DNA of 64,000 bases from Bacillota bacterium (lineage in GTDB: Bacteria; Bacillota; Clostridia; Caldicoprobacterales; DTU083): contig JAKPIB010000047.1 of NCBI GenBank assembly GCA_029549985.1, positions 1 to 64,000 of the forward strand, given 5' to 3'. The notes below the pieces were generated by a model. The model had not been told where the DNA came from, did no database searches, and was given only the letters and a program-made list of their open reading frames with translations. Positions 51,740 to 60,996 of this stretch are shown here, piece after piece (positions within the stretch are counted from its first letter, which is position 1; every line of letters begins with the position of its first letter). The translations under genes were made by a program, and so were the position numbers.

Positions 51740-53362
51740 ATGCGCGGTTCATTGAAAAGATTTATTATAACCCTGTTTGCTTGTCTCTTCGTCATCACAA
51801 CAGGCTGCGCGGCAGGCACAGGCCCCTCTGATACTGCAAGCCCGACTCCTGATGAAACAGCAAGTCCGGGGCCTGCTGCTTCCGAAGCTCCGGATACAGA
51901 AGATATAGTATCCAAGCTGCCGCTGGACCTGTCCGACTATCTGCTTGAGACCGGACAGATCGAGGATTTCAAGGCCGTATATGAAGCGGAGGACGGGATC
52001 CTTGAAGGCGGTACCAGGGCTGAGAGGTCCCATCCTGGCTATTCCGGGACGGGCTATGTCACCAACTTCACCAGGCCGGGAGAATCCAGGGTCACATTTG
52101 AAGTGGAGGTCCCTGGAGATTCATATTACGACCTTAGGTTCACAACGGCTGCCCCCTATGGCGAGAAGTACAATACAGTAGCCATTGACGGCAGCAATAT
52201 CGGCGACATCTATTCCAATTCCAGCAGCTTTGAACAATACATCATCAAAAACGTGTTTCTGACCAAAGGCCGACACGAAATATCGGTAATTCATTCATGG
52301 GGGTGGTTCCTGTTGGATTCCCTGGAGATATCATCAGGCGCAGGCTTTGACACATCGGTGTTCAAGGTGGCTCCGGTACTTGTAAATGAGAATGCTGACG
52401 ATGTGACCAGGCGGCTCATGAAATTTTTGACAGATATATACGGTAAATATATCATTACAGGACAATACAGCGAAAATGCCTTGATGAGCTATGAGTTTTC
52501 AGCGATAAAGAGAGAAACAGGCCGCTATCCTGCCATGGCCGGCCTGGACCTGATGGATTATACACCTTCGAGGGTCGAGTTTGGCACAAAAAGCCAGGCT
52601 GTAGAGGCCGCCATAGACTGGTGGCAGCGCGGAGGCCTTGTGACCTTCTGCTGGCACTGGAATGCCCCGACCAATTACCTGCCAAATACACAGGAAAATC
52701 CATGGTGGTCAGGCTTCTACACCAGGGCAACGAATATAGATCTGGCGAAGATAATGAACGGCGAGGACCAGGAGGGCTATGACCTCCTGCTCAACGATAT
52801 CGATGCGATAGCAGAGCAGCTTAAAAGGCTTGAGGAAGCAGGAGTGCCGGTCCTTTGGAGGCCGCTCCACGAAGCCTCGGGCGGCTGGTTCTGGTGGGGC
52901 GCGAAAGGGCCCGAGCCATATAAGAAGCTTTGGATACTCCTATACGAAAGACTCACCTACTACCACAAGCTCAACAACCTCATCTGGGTTTGGAACGGCC
53001 AGGCAGCCGATTGGTATCCGGGGGATGAATACGTCGACATTATAGGTGAAGATGTTTATCCCGGCGAAAAACAGTATGGCTCACAGTTCGGCAGGTTCAG
53101 CAAGGCCTTGGAATACACAAGCACCAAAAAGATCATAGCCATGACCGAAAACGGATGCCTGTTCGATCCAGATCTGGCTTTCAAGGAAAATGCAAGGTGG
53201 GCCTGGTTCGGAACATGGTCCGGCGAATTCGTGATAAACAACACCACCAAGGCTTACTCAGAGCAATATACGGAAAAGCATATGCTTAAGAAGGTTTATT
53301 CCCATGAACGCGTCTTGAGCCTCATCGATATACCCGATATTAAGACTTATCCACTTGACTGA
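51740..53362 (+). CDS. GH26 beta-mannanase lipoprotein with CBM35-like module
   Basis: 540-residue secreted lipoprotein, expected to cut beta-1,4-mannan. Signal peptide with lipobox TTGC (Cys23), a Ser/Thr/Pro linker, an N-terminal CBM35-like beta-sandwich (YEAEDGILEGGTRAERSHPGYSGTG to IHSWGWFLLDSLEI), then the GH26 barrel with acid/base Glu378 (RPLHEASGGWFWWG) and nucleophile Glu470 (AMTENGC). AAGGGGG lies 12 bases before ATG 51740; the TTG at 51728 is too close. Last gene of the sortase operon, followed by a terminator. Confidence 0.92.
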   Translation: MRGSLKRFIITLFACLFVITTGCAAGTGPSDTASPTPDETASPGPAASEAPDTEDIVSKLPLDLSDYLLETGQIEDFKAVYEAEDGILEGGTRAERSHPGYSGTGYVTNFTRPGESRVTFEVEVPGDSYYDLRFTTAAPYGEKYNTVAIDGSNIGDIYSNSSSFEQYIIKNVFLTKGRHEISVIHSWGWFLLDSLEISSGAGFDTSVFKVAPVLVNENADDVTRRLMKFLTDIYGKYIITGQYSENALMSYEFSAIKRETGRYPAMAGLDLMDYTPSRVEFGTKSQAVEAAIDWWQRGGLVTFCWHWNAPTNYLPNTQENPWWSGFYTRATNIDLAKIMNGEDQEGYDLLLNDIDAIAEQLKRLEEAGVPVLWRPLHEASGGWFWWGAKGPEPYKKLWILLYERLTYYHKLNNLIWVWNGQAADWYPGDEYVDIIGEDVYPGEKQYGSQFGRFSKALEYTSTKKIIAMTENGCLFDPDLAFKENARWAWFGTWSGEFVINNTTKAYSEQYTEKHMLKKVYSHERVLSLIDIPDIKTYPLD

Positions 53363-53376
53363 ACTGCATAAAAACT

Positions 53377-53398
53377 GGGCGGATATCCGCCCTTTTTT
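53377..53398 (+). terminator. Rho-independent terminator of the sortase/galactomannan operon
   Basis: Self-complementary GGGCGGATATCCGCCC followed by six T residues, 15 bases after the GH26 stop. Stem of about 6 bp with a 4-base loop. Confidence 0.85.
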
Positions 53399-53427
53399 AT
53401 TTTAGTTCATTTGTAACTGATATTTAG

Positions 53428-53991
53428 CTATTTCTTTCTCCTCAGCAGTACCAGTCCACTGCCTGCAGCACCTGCAGCGACTATGTACATCAGTATGCCA
53501 AGGTCTCCGGTCTGCGGCGGCTCTTCTTCAGGTGTGCCCGTTACAAGGATAACGCTTCTGATGTTGGCGTTCAGGTCTCCCTCATCCACCTGCAGACGGA
53601 TGGTAGCGCCCTCAGGGATATTGACGTTGGTCGGTTCGTTTCTGGGGAACTGATCCCACCATGATCCGGTGCTGGGTATGGGGAGCTTGGCTGCAAACTC
53701 ACCATTGACATACAGGCTTATGTGCCCGTCAGTCCCATGGTCGCAGTCATAGGAAAGCATGACCTGCACTGCTGCCGGGACATTCTCCCACTCAGCGTAG
53801 AAGCCTTCCTGCTCAGTGCTCACCAGTGTCTCGTCAGCAGCACCAATATTGGTTTTGAACTTGTCATCCGGTACTTTGGCGTCTGCGATTTTCAGCACCA
53901 CTTCTTCACCGGCTGCATAGGCAACTGCCGCCAAAGATACCAGAAGCACAACAGCAAGTACGATAGACAACAACTTTTTAGCCATAGTCAT
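53428..53991 (-). CDS. Surface protein with PPQTG sorting signal
   Basis: 187-residue secreted protein with a classical signal peptide (ending VAYAAGEE), a beta-rich middle with VNVNIPEGATIRLQVDEGDLNANIRSVILVTG and a C-terminal sorting signal: EEEPPQTGD, a hydrophobic stretch and RRKK. The repeated YVNGEFAAKLP-type elements suggest a carbohydrate-binding beta-sandwich, but no family is clear. ATG 53991 has AAGGAGG 5 bases upstream. A long upstream extension of the frame has no site. Convergent with the galactomannan operon; likely a SrtB substrate. Confidence 0.78.
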   Translation of the reverse strand: MTMAKKLLSIVLAVVLLVSLAAVAYAAGEEVVLKIADAKVPDDKFKTNIGAADETLVSTEQEGFYAEWENVPAAVQVMLSYDCDHGTDGHISLYVNGEFAAKLPIPSTGSWWDQFPRNEPTNVNIPEGATIRLQVDEGDLNANIRSVILVTGTPEEEPPQTGDLGILMYIVAAGAAGSGLVLLRRKK

Positions 53992-54169
53992 TTTAACCTC
54001 CTTGATCATGATTTTATTTAATATCTCATACGAGATATCAAACCAATGTCGTATAGCTCCAGAACAATATATTATATCGACCAACAGAATATGTATGGAA
54101 GAATATGCGTTTATATGTTTGTACTACCAATTATATATCATATTGTTATAATTGTCAATATTGTTGTCA

Positions 54170-54209
54170 TATATACAAAAAGCTGCCGGCGTGCTTACCG
54201 GCAGCTTTT
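54170..54209 (-). terminator. Terminator of the NPQTG surface-protein gene
   Basis: Perfect 12-bp stem AAAAGCTGCCGG/CCGGCAGCTTTT with an 8-base loop, then TTGTATAT on the minus strand, 24 bases after the stop at 54233. Confidence 0.85.
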
Positions 54210-54232
54210 ATTACGATATGTAGCTTGTGAGA

Positions 54233-54871
54233 CTATTTCTTTCTGCTCTTGAGCAGAACAACACCGGAAGCACCGGCCAGGAGTACGAAGGGCAGGACGC
54301 TGGCATAACCGGTCTGAGGATTTTGCTCTTCTTCGGCATCCAGGCCTTCATTCAACTGCAGCTGGAAACCAAATGCATTTGCAGGCGCAGTAAACCCAGA
54401 AGGAATCGTAAACTCTACATCATTCCACTGACCTTTCACAAAGGTTTCAGTCCAGCCGTCTTTCCATTCGGCCCAGTTGTCCCACTGTATGAATGGCTGT
54501 AATGTTTTCACATTTACGTTTTCCGGGATATAGACCTTGAATACAAAAGTCTGACCGGCTTGAATATCGGCCCCTTCAAGAGGCATTTGGACCTGGTACT
54601 GAACGAAATTCTTATTACCAGGCTCCAGGATCATCTTCAAGCAGCCCTTGCCATCAAATGTCTCATGGGCTACCGTTGTCTTGTTGTAACTATAGGTGGC
54701 GTCTGCATCCTTGCCTACCCAGCCTTCTACATCACTATCGAAATTGTAGGTAATACCTGCGTTGTTAGTAACGCTGTCGATGTAGATCGCAACAGGATCA
54801 GCAGCCAGTGCGATGCTTGAAAGCGCCAGCAATACAGTTACAGCCAGCAGTACTGATAAAAGTTTCTTCAT
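54233..54871 (-). CDS. Carbohydrate-binding-module-like surface protein with NPQTG sorting signal
   Basis: 212-residue protein. Signal peptide ending ALAADP, then a single beta-sandwich that resembles non-catalytic CBMs of mannanases (NFDSDVEGWVGKDADATYSYNK, LQPFIQWDNWAEWKDGWTETF, WNDVEFTIPSGF). The aromatic cluster WDNWAEWKDGW would suit a glycan-binding face. C-terminal sorting signal: NPQTGY, hydrophobic stretch, SRKK. AGGAGGG precedes the ATG. Likely displayed by SrtB as a mannan-binding surface module (inference). Confidence 0.8.
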   Translation of the reverse strand: MKKLLSVLLAVTVLLALSSIALAADPVAIYIDSVTNNAGITYNFDSDVEGWVGKDADATYSYNKTTVAHETFDGKGCLKMILEPGNKNFVQYQVQMPLEGADIQAGQTFVFKVYIPENVNVKTLQPFIQWDNWAEWKDGWTETFVKGQWNDVEFTIPSGFTAPANAFGFQLQLNEGLDAEEEQNPQTGYASVLPFVLLAGASGVVLLKSRKK

Positions 54872-55045
54872 ACTGTATCCCTCCTGAATTATTTATACAA
54901 ATGCCCTTATTATTAGGGCAATTGATTCAACAACTGGCCCCTGCTTTATGCAATATCACCATGCTTAATACCAATTATATAATATAATACTATAATTGTC
55001 AAGTATATAGACTATTTTAAAAAATATGGGCTGTGAATAACAAAA

Positions 55046-55083
55046 TTAAAAAAAGCACAGATCGGTGATTACCTTTCTGTGCT
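55046..55083 (-). terminator. Rho-independent terminator of the pot operon
   Basis: Minus-strand AGCACAGA/TCTGTGCT arms around a 14-base loop, followed by TTTTTTAATTT. It lies about 50 bases beyond the stop of the potD-like gene. The rest of 54872-55045 is AT-rich and shows no further feature except a small GCCCT/AGGGC hairpin. Confidence 0.75.
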
Positions 55084-55132
55084 CTTGATTGCTTTCATTA
55101 TGTTAGATACTAAAATATATAAAATTTTAACC

Positions 55133-56179
55133 TTAATTTGCCGTCATCACTTCATCCCATATGCGGTTGTAAATGTCAAGCACATCGCTGATGTCGTCAA
55201 ATACCTCGCACTTTTCAAGGATCTCGTCATCAGGGTATGCCGACTTGTCGTTTTTCACTTCATCAGGCAGCATGTCATAGGCGGCCGAGTTGGGAGTGGA
55301 GTAGCCTATATACATGGTATTCTTGAGTGCGTTTTCGGGGTCGCACATCCAGTTTATGAACAGCTCGGCTTCCTTTTTGTGCTTGCTGTTCTTGGGCACT
55401 ACCATCGAGTCGAACCAAAGGTTTGTGCCTTCTTCAGGTACAGCATATGCCAGGTTTTCATTTTCCCATATGCTATAGATCGCGTCACCGGAGTACACTA
55501 CCGCCAGGGCGGCCTCCTCGGCTACCATCTTGTCCTTGACATCATCCCCGACATAGGCCAGGACCAGAGGCTTTTGCTCTATCAGTGACTGCTTTGCTTT
55601 CTCAAGCTCCGCTTCATTGCGGCTGTTGAGCGAAAAGCCGAGTCTTTTCAGAGCAACGCCGATGGCATCCCTTTGGCTGGCGTACATGAAGATATTCTTG
55701 CTGAACTTGGAATCCCAGAGTATATCCCAGCTCGTAACGGGCTCATCTACCATTTCCTTATTGTAGAGTATGCCCAGGGTGCCCCACATGTAAGGGACTG
55801 AGTATTCGTTGTTAGGATCGAAATCGAGATCCTTGAATCTATCATCGATATACTTGTAGTTGGGGATATTGTCAAAATCCAGCTTGGCCAGTCTGTCCTC
55901 ATTGATAAGGCGCTTGATCATATAATCAGATGGAAAGAGCACATCATAGTCTGCATTGCCGGATACGACCTTGGCGTACATGTCCTCGTTGGTTGTAAAG
56001 GTATCATATATGACCCTGATCCCATACTCTTTTTCAAAGGCCTTGTATACAGATTCATCTATATAATCAAACCAGTTGAAGACCTTGAGGGTGGGTTTGC
56101 CACTGTCCCCGCAGCCTGCCAGGCTAAATGTCATGGCTAGAAGGGCTAACAAAAACATTACCTTGATAACTCTTTTCAT
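55133..56179 (-). CDS. potD: Polyamine ABC transporter substrate-binding lipoprotein (PotD-like)
   Basis: 348-residue extracellular binding protein for spermidine/putrescine. Signal peptide with lipobox LAGC (Cys about residue 22). Family segments are LKVFNWFDYIDESVYKAFEKEYGIRVIYDTFTTNEDMYAKV, DYDVLFPSDYMIKRL and WGTLGILYNKE. AGGAGA precedes ATG 56179; the previous ATG at 56197 overlaps this site. It overlaps the 3' end of potC by 56 bases, so its ribosome site lies inside potC. Last gene of the potABCD-order operon. Confidence 0.92.
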   Translation of the reverse strand: MKRVIKVMFLLALLAMTFSLAGCGDSGKPTLKVFNWFDYIDESVYKAFEKEYGIRVIYDTFTTNEDMYAKVVSGNADYDVLFPSDYMIKRLINEDRLAKLDFDNIPNYKYIDDRFKDLDFDPNNEYSVPYMWGTLGILYNKEMVDEPVTSWDILWDSKFSKNIFMYASQRDAIGVALKRLGFSLNSRNEAELEKAKQSLIEQKPLVLAYVGDDVKDKMVAEEAALAVVYSGDAIYSIWENENLAYAVPEEGTNLWFDSMVVPKNSKHKKEAELFINWMCDPENALKNTMYIGYSTPNSAAYDMLPDEVKNDKSAYPDDEILEKCEVFDDISDVLDIYNRIWDEVMTAN

Positions 56180-56960
56180 TTTTCGGTCTCCTTTCATTTT
56201 CGTCCTTGGACGTCCTTATATTGACTATTATCAGCAAAAGCAATACACTGACAAACATTATGGTCGACAGCGCATTGAGCTTCGGGCTGATCCCCCTTCT
56301 GGCCAACGACTCCACTGTTATCGACAGGTTCGATACGCCGTTGCCCGTTGTAAAGAAGCTTATGACAAAGTCGTCAAACGACAGGGTCAGGGCCAGCAGG
56401 AAGCCTGTGATCACGCCGGGCATGATCTCGGGCAGGATCACCTTTTTGAACGCGTAAAAGGGAGTCGCGCCCAGGTCCAGCGCCGCTTCGTACAGGTGCT
56501 TGTTCATCTGCTTGAGCTTGGGCATCACCGACAGTACCACATAGGGGATATTGAAGGTCACATGGGCCAGCAGCAGCGATGTAAAGCCCAGGGGGAGCTT
56601 GATCGACGAGAATAGCAGCATCAGGGATATACCGGTCACGATATCAGGGTTCAGCACGGGTATATAGTTGATGTTGAGCATGATCTCCCGCTTTACCCTT
56701 TTCATGTTGAATATACCTATGGAAGCCGCAGTCCCGACGATCGTCGCTATAAGGGATGCAAGCAGCGCTATGGCGATCGTGTTGTACAAGGAGTTCATTA
56801 TCTGACGGTCCTTAAAAAGCTCCCTGTACCATTGCAGGGTGAACCCGGTCCAGTGGCCTCTGGATTTCGAGGCGTTGAAGGAGTAGACTATCAGTATGAT
56901 GATAGGGGCATACAAGAACAAAAATACGAGAAATACATAGGATCTTCTTAGAAATCGCAT
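56124..56960 (-). CDS. potC: Polyamine ABC transporter permease (PotC-like)
   Basis: 278-residue membrane subunit. Helices run from YVFLVFLFLYAPIIILIVYSFN through LIATIVGTAASIGIFNM; the EAA loop is EAALDLGATPFYAFKKVILPEI. Family proteins usually end near 260 residues; here about 20 polar residues (KDENERRPKNEKSYQG...) extend into potD by 56 bases. Start shares a base with the preceding stop (TGATG), with GGAGGGGGG upstream, giving tight coupling. Confidence 0.92.
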   Translation of the reverse strand: MRFLRRSYVFLVFLFLYAPIIILIVYSFNASKSRGHWTGFTLQWYRELFKDRQIMNSLYNTIAIALLASLIATIVGTAASIGIFNMKRVKREIMLNINYIPVLNPDIVTGISLMLLFSSIKLPLGFTSLLLAHVTFNIPYVVLSVMPKLKQMNKHLYEAALDLGATPFYAFKKVILPEIMPGVITGFLLALTLSFDDFVISFFTTGNGVSNLSITVESLARRGISPKLNALSTIMFVSVLLLLIIVNIRTSKDENERRPKNEKSYQGNVFVSPSSHDI

Positions 56961-57826
56961 CACCACAGCCCCCCTCCGCTATTTTCCTTCTCATACCTTG
57001 ACATGAAGCCCATGCTTAGGAGTATGAGCAGGAGCATTATTATCGACAGGGCCGAACCAAAGCCCCAGTCGTTGGAAAAGAGGAACTGGCGCTCGATCAG
57101 GTTGCCTATCAGCATAAACTGTGCGCCCCCCAGCAGCCTGGATATGACGAAGGTCGTCACTGCAGGCATGAACACCATGGTTATGCCTGAAAGTACGCCT
57201 GGCAGGCTCAGGGGAAATATCACCCGCTTGAAAACCACCAGGTTGTTGCCGCCCAGGTCCTGAGCCGCCTCGATAAGGCTCCTGTCAAGCTTGGATACTA
57301 CCGAATATATGGGCAGTATCATAAAGGGCAGAAAATTGTAAACCATCCCCAGTATCACAGCAGTTTCCGTGTAAAGGATATTGACCCTTGGCAGCGTCAG
57401 CTCCATGTTGAGGTAGGTGGCCGCCAGCCTTTCCAGGGTACCGAAGAAAGCGTTGATGGTGCCGTTTTTCTCAAGCAGGGTCATCCATGAATAGGTCCTG
57501 AGCAGAAAGTTCATCCACATCGGAATGACAGCCAGCATGACCAGTATATTTTTACGTTTGAAGTCCCTGCCGGCCAGGATAAGGGCCAGAGGATAACCCA
57601 GCACCAGGCATATGACCGTGCTGTATACCGCCAGCAGGACCGACCGGATCAGCACGTTTATATACATCGGCTCCCAAAACTTTTTAAAGTTCTCCAGGGT
57701 AAGCACTATGCTCCCGTCCGGAGCTTTTGCCGTCACGCTGAAAAACAGTACCAGCATAAGGGGAACCACTATGAATATTATCATCCATACGGCATATGGA
57801 TATGCGAGCCACCTATATTGCTTCAT
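56960..57826 (-). CDS. potB: Polyamine ABC transporter permease (PotB-like)
   Basis: 288-residue membrane subunit with six predicted helices, starting [30 protein letters not shown], and the EAA-like cytoplasmic loop [21 protein letters not shown]. It pairs with PotC as the channel. AAGGGG lies upstream of the ATG, and its start overlaps the potA stop (ATGA). Confidence 0.93.
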   Translation of the reverse strand: MKQYRWLAYPYAVWMIIFIVVPLMLVLFFSVTAKAPDGSIVLTLENFKKFWEPMYINVLIRSVLLAVYSTVICLVLGYPLALILAGRDFKRKNILVMLAVIPMWMNFLLRTYSWMTLLEKNGTINAFFGTLERLAATYLNMELTLPRVNILYTETAVILGMVYNFLPFMILPIYSVVSKLDRSLIEAAQDLGGNNLVVFKRVIFPLSLPGVLSGITMVFMPAVTTFVISRLLGGAQFMLIGNLIERQFLFSNDWGFGSALSIIMLLLILLSMGFMSRYEKENSGGGLW

Positions 57827-58881
57827 GCCTTCAACCCCTTTTTCATGATATGGATATCGAAGGGGTCGATGCTCAGCCCGACAACCGAGCCCTCTTCGGC
57901 CATCAGGGTGCTGTGGACCGTCAGGACATAGCCTGCGCCGTTCAAGCCCTCGATTTTCATCTCATAGTGCACGCCCTTGAAGGTAACGGATATTACCTTG
58001 CCTACGAGCATCCCTTCAGACTGGGGCCTGACCTTTATATCTTCCGGCCGGACAACCACGTCGACGGGCTCATTGGGCATAAAGCCCTTGTCCACGCAGT
58101 CGAACTGCCGGCCCAGGAAGGTGACCTTGTAGTCCTCGTTCATGGTCCCGTCTATTATGTTGCTCTCACCTATAAAATCAGCCACAAAGGCGTTCTTCGG
58201 CTCGTTGTATATATCCTGGGGAGTACCGATCTGCTGTATCCGCCCGTTGTTCATGACGACAATGGTGTCGGACATGGTCAGGGCTTCCTCCTGATCGTGG
58301 GTGACATAAATAAAGGTGATCCCCAGGGACTTTTGTATCTTTTTAAGCTCAAGCTGCATTTCCTTGCGCAGCTTCAGATCCAGCGCTCCCAGCGGCTCAT
58401 CCAGGAGCAGGACCTCCGGCTCATTGACCAGGGCTCTCGCTATGGCCACCCTTTGCTGCTGGCCGCCGCTCAAGGAGTCTACGGACCTCTTGCTGAAGCC
58501 CTCCAGGTTGACCAGCCTTAGCATATTGTTTACCTTTTCCTCTATTACCCGTTTGTCCATTTTCTTTATCTTAAGCCCGAAGGCAATGTTTTCGAAAACG
58601 TTCATATGGGGAAACAAAGCGTACCTTTGAAAAACGGTATTCACCTTCCGCTTGTAGGCGGGAAGATCATTGATCCGCTGGCCTTCAAAGAGAAGGTCTC
58701 CTTCATCGGCTTCCTCGAAGCCGCCGATGATCCTCAGGGTCGTGGTTTTGCCGCAGCCGCTGGGTCCCAGCAGCGTAACGAACTCGTTCCTGCGGATATA
58801 CAGGTTGATATTATCAAGTGCCTTGGTGCCGTCAAAGGCCTTTGAGATATTTACAAGCCTCAATATGATCTCGTTGTTCAA
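57823..58881 (-). CDS. potA: Polyamine ABC transporter ATPase (PotA-like)
   Basis: 352-residue ATPase. Walker [11 protein letters not shown]-loop [12 protein letters not shown], signature [14 protein letters not shown], Walker [12 protein letters not shown] and H-loop VTHDQEE are all intact. A C-terminal TOBE-type domain (residues about 240-350, [22 protein letters not shown]) follows as in PotA. TTG start with GGAGG 9 bases upstream. First of four overlapping transporter genes and 26 bases after the regulator gene. Confidence 0.93.
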   Translation of the reverse strand: MNNEIILRLVNISKAFDGTKALDNINLYIRRNEFVTLLGPSGCGKTTTLRIIGGFEEADEGDLLFEGQRINDLPAYKRKVNTVFQRYALFPHMNVFENIAFGLKIKKMDKRVIEEKVNNMLRLVNLEGFSKRSVDSLSGGQQQRVAIARALVNEPEVLLLDEPLGALDLKLRKEMQLELKKIQKSLGITFIYVTHDQEEALTMSDTIVVMNNGRIQQIGTPQDIYNEPKNAFVADFIGESNIIDGTMNEDYKVTFLGRQFDCVDKGFMPNEPVDVVVRPEDIKVRPQSEGMLVGKVISVTFKGVHYEMKIEGLNGAGYVLTVHSTLMAEEGSVVGLSIDPFDIHIMKKGLKA

Positions 58882-58907
58882 TTTTCTGTACCTCCACTGT
58901 TGTTATG

Positions 58908-59447
58908 CTAGAAACTCGGCGGCGTTGCGACCCACAATACCGTAGATTTAGACTTTGCCGCATTTTCAATATAATGTGCCACTGTGGGCCTGAAATAAAA
59001 CGTTTCCCCCTTTTTCACCCTAAAGCTCCTCCTGCCAAGGTGCAGGATGACTGATCCCGAAAGCACGTAGCCAAACTCCTCGCCGTCATGGGGATCCTCG
59101 ACTTTTGATTTGCCGTTGGGCAAAAGCTCCAGAATGATGGGCTCCATTTTGTTTTTCTGGGCGTTAGGGACGATCCAGTGAATATTATGATTCAGTTCTT
59201 CATTTTCATAGCTGAAGATATCGTCCTTTTTGAACACGATCTTCTCCTCGACCTGTTCGTTGAAAAAATCCTTTATGTTGGTGCCCAGGGACTCTAAAAT
59301 GTCCATCAATGTAGCTATGGACGGAGATGTCAGATCTCTCTCGACCTGGGAAATAAATCCCTTGGACAGCTCGCATCTGTCTGCCAGCTCCTGCTGGGTC
59401 AAACCGTTGTAAATGCGCAATTCCTTGATCTTTTCGCCTATTTTCAT
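58908..59447 (-). CDS. XRE-family regulator with cupin domain
   Basis: 179-residue regulator. An N-terminal helix-turn-helix (IGEKIKELRIYNGLTQQELADRCELSKGFISQVERDLTSPSIATLMDIL) is joined to a C-terminal cupin (EPIILELLPNGKSKVEDPHDGEEFGYVLSGSVILHLG, KKGETFYFRPTVAHYIEN). This architecture commonly controls polyamine or amino-acid uptake and use, PuuR-like, with the cupin sensing the ligand. It precedes potA by 26 bases, so it is probably co-transcribed and self-regulating. ATG 59447 gives the usual start; 59456 is an alternative with no better ribosome site. Confidence 0.88.
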   Translation of the reverse strand: MKIGEKIKELRIYNGLTQQELADRCELSKGFISQVERDLTSPSIATLMDILESLGTNIKDFFNEQVEEKIVFKKDDIFSYENEELNHNIHWIVPNAQKNKMEPIILELLPNGKSKVEDPHDGEEFGYVLSGSVILHLGRRSFRVKKGETFYFRPTVAHYIENAAKSKSTVLWVATPPSF

Positions 59448-59637
59448 GCATCCCATTCCATTCTACATTACTAAACTTTCTGTTTATAAAGGCTAAACAA
59501 ACATATATATTAATACCACATTTAAAATGGGAAGTCAATAATTATTTTGAATGTTTTGATCCATTGATAAAAAACCGGATAATATATGCAATTATGTACC
59601 TGTATGTACAAAAATCAGCAGGCCGAGGAGAATGGAT

Positions 59638-60086
59638 ATGCTTACTCTCAAGGATATAACCAAAAGGTACAGAACGGGCGACTTTCACCAGACTAAAGGA
59701 TCTTGAAAGCAAGGATAAAATAGTGGACTATCTGGATGAGTGGAATGAAGGGTCCTCCGCGCCCTGGGCGCAAGAAAAAAGACATTGCACGGGTATTCAA
59801 TGCCGAAACCTTTATCATAGGGGCATTGTCAGGCCTGCTGGGCATAGGCCTGGCTTGCCTGCTGACGATGCCTGTAAACAGGATACTGTACAGGCTTACC
59901 GAGCTTAAAGGAGTAAAAAGGCTGAACCCGGTCCACGCTGTCCTGCTGGTTGCCCTAAGTATCGCGCTGACTGTGATCGGGGGCTTCATCCCCGCCAGGG
60001 TGGCAGCCGGGAATGATCCGGTCGCAGCCCTGAGAAGCGAATTGCCGGGGCACCGGCTGACTGGTCCGGGTTTCTTCAGCAGTTGA
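59638..60086 (+). pseudogene. Collapsed MacB/FtsX-type ABC transporter gene
   Basis: An RBS (GAGGAG) and ATG at 59638 start MLTLKDITKRYRTGDFHQTKGS and stop at once, the beginning of a LolD/MacB-type ATPase. After it, other frames hold ...DLESKDKIVDYLDEWNE and, from about 59780, RKKKDIARVFNAETFIIGALSGLLGIGLACLLTMP...HAVLLVALSIALTVIGGFIPARVAAGNDPVAALRSE, the C-terminal permease end of an FtsX-like ABC protein. Over 800 codons between them are missing and frames are shifted, so the gene is decayed by large internal deletion. Its 3' end overlaps antisense the TVP38-family gene. Confidence 0.8.
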
Positions 60087-60941
60087 TGTCAAAGGATCAG
60101 ATTCGCAAGTAGCTTCCAGGCATCCGTCGGCGTCACTCGTTGAAGGATCATCAAGAGCGGCCGTCATAGCCTGCAAAGCATCTTCCGGAGCCTCTGCAGC
60201 GGCTGTAGAAAGCTCCGCGGCGGAGGCGGCTGACTGTGATTTCAGCACCTTTCTGTATACCAGCGTAGAAGCCAGGGCTATAAGGACAGTGGCAATACAG
60301 GACAATATGAACTGGGGCGATGCGGGATTGTTTATCGAATCGCCTATAAGTGTCGACGCAATAAGGCCGGGCAGCATACCTGCTATAGTCCCGGCCATGT
60401 ATTTTTTAAACTCGACCCTCATGGAGCCTAGTATCAGGCTGACTATATCGCAGGGCAGAAAGCCTATGGCACGGACATAGAAGGAAAAGAACAATTCATT
60501 TCTGCCTTTGAAGCGGCCGAGCTGTTTTATCATGGGGTACTTCCTGGCCAGACCTTCTGCCGCCTCATTGCCGGAATAGCTGCCAATAAAGTAGGGTACT
60601 GCCGTACAGACGGCCGCACCCAGTATGTTTATGCCTATAGCCTTCAAGGGGTCGAACATGATACCGGTCAGGACATACAGTACCGGTATTGGCAGTATGA
60701 CGATCAGGGATTTTACAGCAAAGAGTACCATCAGGAACAAAACGGCCAGGTATGGATTGCGCGGCGTATAGGTCAAAAGCTCCCTGGCTGTCATCCCCCG
60801 TCCATAAATAAAAAACAGGGCTGTGAGCACCAGCATCACTACCCAGGGGATGATCTGGGTCACCCTTTTCAATATTAATCTGCTTTTGCTGTTCGGTTTC
60901 ATTTTATGACGATGTTCCTCACTGTTCTTTGTTTTCTTCAC
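59955..60941 (-). CDS. TVP38/TMEM64-family membrane protein
   Basis: 328-residue protein with five or six membrane segments and the SNARE-associated (DedA-like) core: LYVLTGIMFDPLKAIGINILGAAVCTAVPYFIG and FFSFYVRAIGFLPCDIVSLILGSMRVEFKKYM. Members are thought to be lipid scramblases or transporters. The last 90 residues (after LVYRKVLKSQ) are polar, with Ala/Ser/Thr-rich sequence, and the final 45 are antisense to the decayed ABC gene, so the C-terminus was probably extended by the rearrangement. GTG start with GAGGGG 8 bases upstream. Confidence 0.85.
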   Translation of the reverse strand: MKKTKNSEEHRHKMKPNSKSRLILKRVTQIIPWVVMLVLTALFFIYGRGMTARELLTYTPRNPYLAVLFLMVLFAVKSLIVILPIPVLYVLTGIMFDPLKAIGINILGAAVCTAVPYFIGSYSGNEAAEGLARKYPMIKQLGRFKGRNELFFSFYVRAIGFLPCDIVSLILGSMRVEFKKYMAGTIAGMLPGLIASTLIGDSINNPASPQFILSCIATVLIALASTLVYRKVLKSQSAASAAELSTAAAEAPEDALQAMTAALDDPSTSDADGCLEATCESDPLTSTAEETRTSQPVPRQFASQGCDRIIPGCHPGGDEAPDHSQRDT

Positions 60942-60996
60942 CTTGGCAGCCCCTCGGCATGATGCTCGCCCTTATATCCTATCATAAACGGTCAAA

